From: Enterocloster bolteae
GTDB lineage: Bacteria > Bacillota > Clostridia > Lachnospirales > Lachnospiraceae
Direction: 5' to 3'
NCBI GenBank assembly: GCA_021772025.1
Contig: JAETNT010000047.1
Location: 1-33,207, forward strand
DNA: 33,207 nucleotides
Shown piece after piece: positions 16,654 to 24,035 of the stretch; positions within the stretch are counted from its first letter, which is position 1; each line of letters opens with the position of its first letter. A model generated the notes under the pieces. It made no database searches. It was not told where the DNA came from and saw only the letters and a list, made by a program, of their open reading frames with translations. A program made the position numbers and the translations under genes.

Positions 16654-18282
16654 ATGAACAGAGACAGAAGAAAGTATTTAAAAGCAGCCCTGACGGTGCT
16701 GCTTTTGCTTTTAACGGCAGGCGGCCTGACTGTGGCCATAAACAAAGGAATCCAAAATGGCGGCGGACAGGAGAGCCGGAATGAAACAGAAAAAAGCGTT
16801 TTACATCAGGGAGAGACTGAGTTTAACCCTGAGGAAACGACAAAGCTTGACAGGGAAGAAAGCAGAAACGAGACAAAAAAAGAGACAGATTCTGTCCGGG
16901 AAATCGAAAGATGTCCAGAACCGATTTCCAGGACTCAGGCAGAGGACAATGTTTCTAAGGAGCCGGTTATCCAGGAACAGCCGTATCAGCCGCCTATACT
17001 GGCAATAGCCTCAGATCTCCATTATCAGAGCCATAGCCTTACGGACGGGGGAAAAGCATATAGAGACTTTATTGCAGGCAGTGACGGGAAGCTGATAGAG
17101 TATTTGCCTTATCTTCTGGATGCATTTTTAGATGAGGTGATGAATATGGGAGTCGATGCTCTTATCCTTAGCGGCGATATTACCATGAATGGGGAGGCGG
17201 AAAATCATCAGGAGCTTTCCGCCAAACTGATCCGGATTCAGAAAGCGGGGATTCCGGTGCTGGTAATTCCCGGAAATCACGACATTAACAATCCTAACGC
17301 GTCTTATTACTTCGGGGATAAGAAAACACAAGGCCGACCGGTTACAGCGGAAGAATTTTATCAATATTACCGGGATTTTGGCTACGACCAGTCATTAAGC
17401 CGGGATGAAGCCTCTTTAAGCTACATTTATGAGCTGGACGAAAACTACTGGATTATGATGCTGGACACCTGCCAGTATGAACCGGTGAATTTGGTAGGGG
17501 GAAGAATCGGCGAGGAGACTCTTTTATGGATGGAGGAATGGCTTGAGAAAGCGGAATCTGCCGAGGTTACAGTGATTCCGGTGGGCCATCATAACCTACA
17601 GCCGCAGAGCAGTCTGTATACAACAGACTGCGCTTTGGAGAATTACCAGGAAGTTACAGAACTGCTGGAACATTTCAGGCTGCCGGTTTATATCAGCGGC
17701 CACCTTCATGTTCAGCGGCTGAAAAAACATAGTCAAATTCCTCTTAGCGAAGAACGCTTAGGGCCCGGAGTGAGACTTGAGGCAGAACTGGCAGCCGAAA
17801 GAGAAAAAGAACGCTATGGAATTTATGAGATTGTCAGCGACTCTCTAAGTATTACGCCCTGCCAGTATGGGATTATGAGCTGGGATGAAAAAGGAAATAT
17901 GACTTATCAGACCAAAGCAGTAGATGTATCCGCCTGGGCAGCAGGCCGGGGCCTTACGGATCAAGCGCTTCTGAATTTTCAGTCTTACTCAAAAGAATAC
18001 ATTAAAAAGATTATCAGCCGCCAAATCGAAAACAAAATGGATCCCATATCCATGGAACTCATAGGGGAAATGACAGATTTATATGCGGAACTTTATGAGG
18101 CCTACTATGCAGGGAGAATTATTGATGAGAAAGCAGTAAAAAGCAGTATTCCCTGGCAGTGGTGGAACCGGATTTTGCCGGACAGCCGCCAGATGAGAGA
18201 GATGCGGGCTATGATAGGGGACAGCAAGGAAGATCACAATTACCTATATCTTCCCGTGTCTGAAGAGGATGAGGAAAAATGA
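16654..18282 (+). CDS. membrane-anchored calcineurin-like metallophosphoesterase
   Basis: A 542-aa protein with a short basic N-terminus and one hydrophobic segment at about residues 10-28, a charged E/T/K/R-rich linker to about residue 110, and then a metallophosphoesterase domain. Metal-binding motifs: SDLHYQ (D121, H123), LILSGDITMNGE, IPGNHDINN, VGHHNL and ISGHLHVQR. The anchor puts the catalytic domain outside the membrane, where it could act on cell-envelope or extracellular phosphoesters; the substrate is not known. The C-terminal ~150 residues form a family-specific extension. It follows the HAD gene by 17 bp. Confidence 0.87.
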   Translation: MNRDRRKYLKAALTVLLLLLTAGGLTVAINKGIQNGGGQESRNETEKSVLHQGETEFNPEETTKLDREESRNETKKETDSVREIERCPEPISRTQAEDNVSKEPVIQEQPYQPPILAIASDLHYQSHSLTDGGKAYRDFIAGSDGKLIEYLPYLLDAFLDEVMNMGVDALILSGDITMNGEAENHQELSAKLIRIQKAGIPVLVIPGNHDINNPNASYYFGDKKTQGRPVTAEEFYQYYRDFGYDQSLSRDEASLSYIYELDENYWIMMLDTCQYEPVNLVGGRIGEETLLWMEEWLEKAESAEVTVIPVGHHNLQPQSSLYTTDCALENYQEVTELLEHFRLPVYISGHLHVQRLKKHSQIPLSEERLGPGVRLEAELAAEREKERYGIYEIVSDSLSITPCQYGIMSWDEKGNMTYQTKAVDVSAWAAGRGLTDQALLNFQSYSKEYIKKIISRQIENKMDPISMELIGEMTDLYAELYEAYYAGRIIDEKAVKSSIPWQWWNRILPDSRQMREMRAMIGDSKEDHNYLYLPVSEEDEEK

Positions 18283-18314
18283 AATAAAGACTGGCAGCCA
18301 CGGTTAAATCAAAA

Positions 18315-18328
18315 TGTAAATGCTTACA
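18315..18328. promoter_or_regulatory. operator-like palindrome upstream of the uxaB promoter
   Basis: TGTAAATGCTTACA has perfect 5-bp arms (TGTAA/TTACA) 4 bp apart. It also matches the catabolite-response consensus TGWAANCGNTNWCA at all but one position. It ends 17 bp before the -35 box of uxaB. A second site of the same form is at 18414. Confidence 0.6.
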
Positions 18329-18345
18329 AAAAAATTAAAAAGATC

Positions 18346-18374
18346 TTGAATTATTCTCCAATATAGTGTATATT
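18346..18374 (+). promoter_or_regulatory. promoter of uxaB
   Basis: TTGAAT (18346-18351), 17-bp spacer, TATATT (18369-18374). Near-consensus sigma-A promoter about 75 bp before the start codon. Confidence 0.75.
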
Positions 18375-18413
18375 ATAGCCAGTAAATAAAAGCAAATAAG
18401 ATTTGCAGTGGAA

Positions 18414-18427
18414 TGTAAGGACTTACA
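18414..18427. promoter_or_regulatory. second operator-like palindrome in the uxaB leader
   Basis: TGTAAGGACTTACA is a palindrome with 6-bp arms (TGTAAG/CTTACA) and a 2-bp centre. It lies downstream of the expected transcription start, 99 bp from the first site. Two such sites around one promoter are typical of repressor looping. Confidence 0.6.
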
Positions 18428-18450
18428 AAGGAAAGTGTGGAGGTTACCAG

Positions 18451-19794
18451 ATGAGCAAGAATGTAAAAGAAACAGTGATTCAGTTTGGCGAAGGCGGATT
18501 TTTGAGAGGTTTTGTAGATTATTTCTTTCACAAATTACAGGAAAAGGGCCTTTATGACGGTAAGATTGTAGTGGTACAACCAATTGAGAAAGGTATGTGC
18601 CAGATGCTGGCGGATCAGAACTGTGAATACAATTTATTTCTCCGCGGTATCAATAATGGGGAAATTGTAAATGAACACACCCATATTACTTCTATTTCCA
18701 GGGCATTAAATCCATATACCCAGTACGAAGATTATATAGCCTTGGCAACCAGTCCGGATATGCGGATATTAGTTTCCAATACTACGGAGGCTGGCATTGA
18801 GTATTTAGGCACTGAGAAGATTACAGATATGCCTCCTAAATCTTATCCGGCAAAACTGACTCAGTTTTTATATAAAAGATTTGAGGCAGGTCTTCCCGGA
18901 ATGATCCTTCTCCCCTGCGAGCTTATTGATAACAATGGTGATAATTTAAAGGCATGTGTATTAAAATATGCAGATCTATGGGAACTGGGACAGGACTTTA
19001 AGAACTGGATTCGCACAGAGAACGATTTTTGCAATACCTTGGTTGACCGTATTGTAACCGGTTATCCCAGAGACGAGGTAGAAGAGCTGACCAAGCAGCT
19101 GGGATATACAGATAACCTGATTGATACTGCCGAGATTTTCCACCTATGGGTAATTGGAGGGCATCATGAAGATGAGCTTCCCTTTAACCAAGCCGGCTAC
19201 AATATTGTTTGGACCGATGATGTAAAGCCCTATAAAAAGAGAAAAGTACGTATTTTAAACGGCGGTCACACCTCCATGGTATTAGGCGCTTATCTGTACG
19301 GTTTAGAGACTGTAGGCCAATGTTTAAAGGACGAGACTGTCAGTGCATTTTTAAAGAAATGTCTTTTTGATGAGATTGTTCCTACATTGGGCAACACTGA
19401 GACGGACATCCAATTTGCAAAAGACGTATTAGAACGCTTCAGCAACCCCTTTATCAAACATCAGCTTTTAAGTATTGCGTTAAACTCTGTAAGTAAATTC
19501 CAGGTTCGCGTATTGCCCACCATTTTGGAATACAAAGAGAAGTTTGGTAAGTACCCGGAGGCGCTTACCTTCTCTATGGCCGCGCTGATTTCCTTCTACA
19601 GAACCGACAAGGCAAACGACGGTGCCGAGATTATGGAGTTTATGAAGACTGCGTCTGTAGAAGATATTATGAAGAAAGAAGATTACTGGCATGCTGATCT
19701 GACTGATATGATCCCCATGGTAAAGGGATATTATGATATGATTCAGGATAAGGGCATGGCAGAGGCCTATAAAGAAGTATTAAAAAAGCAATAA
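18451..19794 (+). CDS. uxaB: tagaturonate reductase (altronate oxidoreductase)
   Basis: Reduces D-tagaturonate to D-altronate with NADH in galacturonate (pectin) breakdown. It belongs to the mannitol dehydrogenase/polyol-type dehydrogenase family. The 447-aa protein begins with VIQFGEGGFLRGFVDYFFH (nucleotide-binding loop), has VSNTTEAGIEY, LLPCELIDNNGD, and the catalytic region with KKRKVRILNGGHTSMVLGAY. The ATG at 18451 has GTGGAGG upstream. It is a single gene here: uxaA, uxaC, kdgA and kdgK are not nearby. Two palindromic operators flank its promoter, so induction by sugar acids or catabolite control is likely. Confidence 0.92.
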   Translation: MSKNVKETVIQFGEGGFLRGFVDYFFHKLQEKGLYDGKIVVVQPIEKGMCQMLADQNCEYNLFLRGINNGEIVNEHTHITSISRALNPYTQYEDYIALATSPDMRILVSNTTEAGIEYLGTEKITDMPPKSYPAKLTQFLYKRFEAGLPGMILLPCELIDNNGDNLKACVLKYADLWELGQDFKNWIRTENDFCNTLVDRIVTGYPRDEVEELTKQLGYTDNLIDTAEIFHLWVIGGHHEDELPFNQAGYNIVWTDDVKPYKKRKVRILNGGHTSMVLGAYLYGLETVGQCLKDETVSAFLKKCLFDEIVPTLGNTETDIQFAKDVLERFSNPFIKHQLLSIALNSVSKFQVRVLPTILEYKEKFGKYPEALTFSMAALISFYRTDKANDGAEIMEFMKTASVEDIMKKEDYWHADLTDMIPMVKGYYDMIQDKGMAEAYKEVLKKQ

Positions 19795-19848
19795 AATATC
19801 ACAGAAAGATTCCTTCTATATTGATAAACAACCATCCTAAAAGAGGAG

Positions 19849-19886
19849 CAGCGTCAGGCCGGGACCTGGCGCTGTTTCCTTTTTTC
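19849..19886 (+). terminator. intrinsic terminator after uxaB
   Basis: CAGCGTCAGG (19849-19858) pairs with CCTGGCGCTG (19865-19874), one G-T wobble, loop CCGGGA, followed by TTTCCTTTTTTC. Confidence 0.85.
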
Positions 19887-19923
19887 AGCTTACCCCTGAT
19901 TTTCTACCACATAGTAAAGCTCC

Positions 19924-19994
19924 TGAGACATTTACGGAAAAATAGGGTATAATGTGAACACTTAGCAAAGCCCTTATGAGCTTAGAGAATATAA
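19924..19994 (+). promoter_or_regulatory. promoter and diverged hairpin repeat before the LytTR gene
   Basis: TGAGAC (19924-19929), 18-bp spacer, TATAAT (19948-19953) is a plausible promoter. The same stretch (about 19946-19990) resembles the repeat at 60-114: TATAATGTGAACACTTAGC here against TGTAATGTGAACACTTGAC there, followed by a 13-nt loop and an imperfect inner stem (59-66 with 80-87 of 199xx) keeping the T-T mismatch. Two 9-bp similar sites, ACATAGTAA (19909) and ACATTTACG (19928), lie 19 bp apart and could be LytTR-type direct repeats. Confidence 0.4.
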
Positions 19995-20025
19995 TATGAC
20001 AATCATCAAAAGGAGGAGGGAAAAC

Positions 20026-20502
20026 ATGAAGCTGATATGGGAACAGGCAGATTTGGAACAGCCGGAGGTAGTAATAAGAGGACGGTTGGAAGATAAAAAA
20101 ACCACAGATTTAATTCAAACGCTTCAGGGGCTTTTAGAGGCAGAAAGAAATGTAGGAAAGAGAATTTTCCTTCACAAAGACGGAAGAGAATTTCTCTGGG
20201 AAACTGCAGATATCCAATATTTTGCGACTGAAAACGGACGGATTTTTGCGATGGGAAAAGAAAACGGCAGGCTGGAGACTAAATTTAAACTTTATGAGCT
20301 GGCGGAGATGCTGGGAAAACAGGGATTTATTCAAATTAACAAAGGAACCCTGGTGAATATCCGATTTGTCGCGGCAGTGGAAGCTGGCTTTAGCGGAAAT
20401 TACGTTGCTTTTTTAAAAGACGGGAAGACAAAGTTGGAAATTTCCAGATCTTACATGAAAACGTTTCGTAAATATGTGATGGAGGGAAAAGATTATGATT
20501 AA
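20026..20502 (+). CDS. LytTR-domain DNA-binding regulator
   Basis: A 158-aa regulator with no receiver domain. The N-terminal ~50 residues are of unknown fold. A LytTR DNA-binding domain covers about 55-150, with IFLHKDGREFLWETADIQYF, the central KLYELAEMLGKQGFIQINKG and VNIRFVAAVE, then LEISRSYMKTFRK. AGGAGGAGGG (20011-20020) points to the ATG at 20026 rather than the one at 19996. It overlaps a DUF3021 membrane protein gene by 8 bp. Such pairs are LytTR regulatory systems, in which the membrane partner holds the regulator inactive (as for HdrRM and BrsRM in Streptococcus mutans). Confidence 0.9.
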   Translation: MKLIWEQADLEQPEVVIRGRLEDKKTTDLIQTLQGLLEAERNVGKRIFLHKDGREFLWETADIQYFATENGRIFAMGKENGRLETKFKLYELAEMLGKQGFIQINKGTLVNIRFVAAVEAGFSGNYVAFLKDGKTKLEISRSYMKTFRKYVMEGKDYD

Positions 20503-20884
20503 AAAAATAGGATCTTATATATTTCTCGGAATAGGAATCGGAGCGATAGTTTCTACAGCTTGTTTATGGATTTTGGGAAATAGCCGGGATACATTAACAG
20601 AGACTACGGTATGGCTGGCGGTATCAGCAGCTTATGGGGCTCTTTCTATTATTATGGATATAGAGAAGCTGCCTTATGCGGTGCGGATTTTTATCCATGG
20701 AGGGTTGTGTGCAGGACTCACTCTGGCAACAGCCTGGGGGCTGGGCTACGCCGAAAGCCTTCCGGCTCTTTTAAAACAGGTGATGCCAACCTTTCTGATC
20801 GTATATGCCGGGATTTGGCTGGTATTTTACTGGAGTTGGAAGCTGTCCGCAAAGAAATTAAATGACAAGCTGAAGGAGAGATAA
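20495..20884 (+). CDS. DUF3021 membrane protein, partner of the LytTR regulator
   Basis: A 129-aa protein with four hydrophobic segments (about residues 5-27, 38-55, 63-85, 93-113) and a basic C-terminal tail (SWKLSAKKLNDKLKER), matching DUF3021. Members are usually encoded directly after a LytTR regulator, as here, with overlapping genes. The likely role is a membrane inhibitor or sensor for the regulator (inference from the known paired systems). Confidence 0.85.
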   Translation: MIKKIGSYIFLGIGIGAIVSTACLWILGNSRDTLTETTVWLAVSAAYGALSIIMDIEKLPYAVRIFIHGGLCAGLTLATAWGLGYAESLPALLKQVMPTFLIVYAGIWLVFYWSWKLSAKKLNDKLKER

Positions 20885-20929
20885 GGAGAAAAAGCCTGCG
20901 GATATTTTCCGATTTCCAGGAAGTTTTAG

Positions 20930-20958
20930 TTGATATCCTTCCTCATTTAAAGTATAAT
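20930..20958 (+). promoter_or_regulatory. promoter upstream of the ZIP transporter
   Basis: TTGATA (20930-20935), 17-bp spacer, TATAAT (20953-20958). It would give a leader of about 140 nt that includes overlapping palindromes and a terminator-like hairpin. Confidence 0.7.
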
Positions 20959-20962
20959 TCTT

Positions 20963-20983
20963 TTGTAACGTACAAGGGTTGTA
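20963..20983. promoter_or_regulatory. overlapping TTGTA/TACAA palindromes at the transcription start
   Basis: TTGTA-ACG-TACAA (20963-20975) and TACAA-GGG-TTGTA (20971-20983) share the middle TACAA and begin 5 bp after the -10 box. Their position at +1 suggests a repressor site, possibly metal-dependent given the transporter downstream. Confidence 0.4.
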
Positions 20984-21001
20984 TACCTGTATTTTAACCA
21001 G

Positions 21002-21035
21002 CAGCCGGACTTTTCAAAGCCTGGCTGTACTTTTT
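21002..21035 (+). terminator. terminator-like hairpin in the leader of the ZIP gene
   Basis: CAGCCGG (21002-21008) pairs with CTGGCTG (21021-21027), one G-T wobble, followed by TACTTTTT. It lies between the good promoter at 20930 and the ZIP start. It may end transcripts of the LytTR/DUF3021 unit or act as an attenuator for the transporter. Confidence 0.55.
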
Positions 21036-21104
21036 GTGCATGAAAAAGAGACTGTGTACTGATTGCTCAATGCGGGTACCCCCAAATATGAAGGAGATTT
21101 CTAC

Positions 21105-21881
21105 ATGGACATTCTATTAGGATTAATGCTTCCTTTTATCGGAACTACAGCAGGCTCCGCTTGTGTGTTTTTTATGAAAAATGAGATAAAGCCGGGAGTC
21201 CAAAAGGCCCTTTTAGGCTTTGCCGCCGGTGTAATGGTGGCAGCTTCTGTATGGTCGCTGCTGATCCCGGCAATGGATATGTCAGTGCACATGGGTAAAA
21301 TGGCCTTTATTCCGGCAGCGGCAGGTTTCCTGGCAGGAGTAGGCTTCCTGCTTTTGTTGGATCGCGTGATTCCTCACCTGCACCTGGGCAGCAATGCTCC
21401 GGAAGGGCCTTGCTGTCAGCTAAAGAGGACTACTATGTTGATATTGGCTGTAACTATTCACAATTTCCCGGAAGGTGCGGCGGCAGGTGCTGCTTTGGCC
21501 GGAGTAATGTCGGGAAATGGTCAGATTACTCTGGCCGGAGCTTTAACTCTGGCTCTTGGAATCGCTATTCAAAATTTTCCGGAGGGAGCCATCATTTCCC
21601 TCCCGTTAAAGAGTGAGGGAATCAGCAGGAAAAAGGCATTTTTATCCGGCACGGCCTCCGGAATTGTAGAGCCAATCAGCGCGGCCGCCGCCATTCTTCT
21701 GGCAGCGGCGGTAAATCCCATTTTGCCGTACCTTTTGTCTTTTGCTGCAGGCGCCATGATTTACGTAGTGGTAGAAGAATTGATCCCCGAAGCATCGGAA
21801 GGCAGCCACAGCAACATCGGTACCATTGGATTTGCAATAGGGTTTGCAATTATGATGATATTGGATGTGGCGTTAGGTTAA
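21105..21881 (+). CDS. ZIP-family divalent metal transporter
   Basis: A 258-aa membrane transporter of the ZIP family (ZupT/GufA branch), importing zinc or related divalent metals. There are about eight hydrophobic segments. The two metal-binding helices are clear: TIHNFPEGAAAGAAL and IAIQNFPEGAIISLPL. The cytosolic loop between the third and fourth segments has only a short HLHLG cluster. The ATG at 21105 has AAGGAG at 21091-21096; the ORF is open further upstream without a binding site. Expression is probably controlled in the long leader described above. Confidence 0.9.
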   Translation: MDILLGLMLPFIGTTAGSACVFFMKNEIKPGVQKALLGFAAGVMVAASVWSLLIPAMDMSVHMGKMAFIPAAAGFLAGVGFLLLLDRVIPHLHLGSNAPEGPCCQLKRTTMLILAVTIHNFPEGAAAGAALAGVMSGNGQITLAGALTLALGIAIQNFPEGAIISLPLKSEGISRKKAFLSGTASGIVEPISAAAAILLAAAVNPILPYLLSFAAGAMIYVVVEELIPEASEGSHSNIGTIGFAIGFAIMMILDVALG

Positions 21882-21945
21882 ACATTCCCATATTTCTATT
21901 TTACCTCCCGGCTGCATATATTTTTAAGAGCAGGGGGCGAGGGGA

Positions 21946-22689
21946 ATGAGAAGGAAAGTCAGATATTTGCTGCTGGCGGCAGCGGCGGATTTTTTATTGC
22001 TTCTGATGCTGCTGTACATAGTACTGAACGGAAGCTTTGAAGCGGCAGTAGAGACCGGAATGGCAGCGGCAGAGAGACCGGAGATGGCCTCTGATAAAAC
22101 AGACATTACTTTTGGAGAAGGAAAAGGCTGCGAGGAAAAGGTGGTGGCGCTAACCTTTGATGATGGTCCCCACGCCGTATATACCAAAGAGCTTTTGGAG
22201 GGCCTAAAGGCCCGGGGAGTCGAGGCAACATTTTTCCTTATGGGATCCAGCGTGGAAGGAAACGAGGATCTGATCCGCCAGATGGAAGAGGATGGACACC
22301 TCATCGGCAATCACGGCTACCGTCATATCCAGATGACCACTGCGGGAATCCCGGCGGTTCAGGAATCTGTGGAGAAAACAGGAAGAATAATTAAAGAAAT
22401 TACCGGTATAGAGCCGGAATACCTGCGTCCTCCCTATGGAGACTGGAACGAAGAGCTGGCGGAGACTATGGAGCTGACGCCGGTTTTTTGGTCAGTGGAC
22501 AGTCTGGACTGGAAATATCAGAACACGCTCCAAATTACAAACCGGGTACTGAAGAAGGTGGGAAACGGAGATATTATTTTGATGCACGATATTTTTCCCA
22601 CTTCTGTGGAAGCGGCGCTGGAAATCGTTGACACATTGCTGGCTCAGGGATATACTTTTGTTACAGCCGATGAGCTGATTATTGATTGA
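21946..22689 (+). CDS. polysaccharide deacetylase (NodB homology domain)
   Basis: Removes N- or O-acetyl groups from a cell-wall or other polysaccharide. The 247-aa protein has one N-terminal membrane segment (about residues 7-28), which anchors the enzyme outside the cell. NodB motifs: TFDDGPH (D72, metal ligand D73), NHGYRH (H123, H127), RPPYGDWN (R161), SVDSLDW, and LMHDIFPTSV with the catalytic histidine. All catalytic residues are present. Peptidoglycan deacetylases and sporulation-specific PdaA/PdaB-like enzymes belong here; which one this is cannot be decided. A GAGGGG site precedes the start. Confidence 0.9.
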   Translation: MRRKVRYLLLAAAADFLLLLMLLYIVLNGSFEAAVETGMAAAERPEMASDKTDITFGEGKGCEEKVVALTFDDGPHAVYTKELLEGLKARGVEATFFLMGSSVEGNEDLIRQMEEDGHLIGNHGYRHIQMTTAGIPAVQESVEKTGRIIKEITGIEPEYLRPPYGDWNEELAETMELTPVFWSVDSLDWKYQNTLQITNRVLKKVGNGDIILMHDIFPTSVEAALEIVDTLLAQGYTFVTADELIID

Positions 22690-22703
22690 CAAAGGAAAAA
22701 ACT

Positions 22704-24035
22704 ATGGATTTATTTGATTATATGCGGGAGACTGTCCAGGAGGCCGAGTCGCCTCTGGCCTCCCGGCTGCGTCCCAGAACCTTGGATGAGGTAGTGGGAC
22801 AGCAGCATATTGTAGGAAAGGACAAGCTCCTTTATCGGGCAATCAAGGCGGATAAGCTCAGTTCTATTATTTTCTATGGCCCGCCGGGCACAGGGAAAAC
22901 TACTCTGGCAAAAGTCATTGCCAACACTACCAGCGCAGAATTTAAACAGATCAATGCCACTGTAGCCGGAAAAAAGGACATGGAAGATGTGGTAAGAGAG
23001 GCAAAAGATTTGTTGGGAATGTATGGAAAGAAAACGATTCTGTTTGTAGACGAGATTCATCGGTTTAATAAAGGGCAGCAAGACTACCTCCTGCCTTTTG
23101 TAGAGGACGGAACTTTGATTTTAATCGGGGCTACCACAGAGAACCCCTACTTTGAAGTGAACGGGGCCCTCCTGTCCCGTTCACGGATTTTTGAGTTAAA
23201 GCCTCTGGAAAAGGATGACATCAAAAAGCTCTTATACCGTGCCGTCACTGACGAAGAAAGGGGTATGGGAACTTACAGAGCCCGAATTGATGAGGAAGCT
23301 TTGGAATTTCTGGCGGATGTGGCCAACGGTGACGCCAGGGCGGCTTTAAATGCTATCGAACTGGGGATTATGACTACAGAGAGGGGAGCCGATGGTATCA
23401 TTCATGTGGATTTGGCAGTAGCCCAGGAGTGTATTCAGAAGAGGGCAGTCCGTTATGACAAAAATGGAGACAATCACTATGATACCATATCGGCTTTTAT
23501 TAAAAGCATGAGAGGATCAGATCCGGATGCTGCAATTTATTATCTGGCTCGGATGCTATATGCCGGGGAAGACATTAAATTTATCTCCCGCCGGATTATG
23601 ATCTGTGCTGCCGAGGATGTGGGAAATGCTGATCCTCAAGCACTTACGGTAGCAGTCAGCGCCGCCCAGGCAGTAGAGCGCATCGGAATGCCGGAGGCTC
23701 AGATTATTTTGGCTCAGGCAGTTGCCTATGTGGCATCGGCCCCTAAGAGCAATGCTGCCTGCCTGGCAGTCTTTCACGCTATGGATACAGTAAAGGAGAC
23801 CCGTACCATGCCGGTTCCTGTACACTTGCAGGATAAACATTACAAAGGTGCGGCTAAACTGGGCCGCGGCGCGGGATACCTTTATGCTCATGATTATCCC
23901 AACCACTATGTAAAGCAGCAGTACCTGCCGGACGGTTTAGAGAATTGCCGTTTTTATAATCCTACCGAAAATGGCTACGAAAAAAATATTAAAAAACACC
24001 TGGAGTTTTTGAAGGAGTCCGCAGATGAAAAATAG
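22704..24035 (+). CDS. rarA: replication-associated recombination protein RarA (MgsA)
   Basis: A 443-aa AAA+ ATPase that acts at stalled replication forks. Walker A GPPGTGKTT, Walker B LFVDEIHRFNKGQQD, sensor 1 IGATTENPYFEVNGALLSR, and the RarA-specific C-terminal domain with HYDTISAFIKSMRGSDPDAA and PVPVHLQDKHYKGA. The ATG at 22704 has AAAGGA at 22691-22696; the TTG at 22686 overlaps the previous gene's stop and is less likely. It overlaps the phosphodiesterase gene by 11 bp. Confidence 0.95.
   Translation: MDLFDYMRETVQEAESPLASRLRPRTLDEVVGQQHIVGKDKLLYRAIKADKLSSIIFYGPPGTGKTTLAKVIANTTSAEFKQINATVAGKKDMEDVVREAKDLLGMYGKKTILFVDEIHRFNKGQQDYLLPFVEDGTLILIGATTENPYFEVNGALLSRSRIFELKPLEKDDIKKLLYRAVTDEERGMGTYRARIDEEALEFLADVANGDARAALNAIELGIMTTERGADGIIHVDLAVAQECIQKRAVRYDKNGDNHYDTISAFIKSMRGSDPDAAIYYLARMLYAGEDIKFISRRIMICAAEDVGNADPQALTVAVSAAQAVERIGMPEAQIILAQAVAYVASAPKSNAACLAVFHAMDTVKETRTMPVPVHLQDKHYKGAAKLGRGAGYLYAHDYPNHYVKQQYLPDGLENCRFYNPTENGYEKNIKKHLEFLKESADEK

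Noticed and set aside
18315..18328. Plain catabolite-response element as the only explanation of the uxaB site
   Set aside because: The match to the consensus is good, but a second site of the same symmetric form that matches it less well lies downstream, so a dedicated LacI-type repressor is at least as likely; kept open in the findings.
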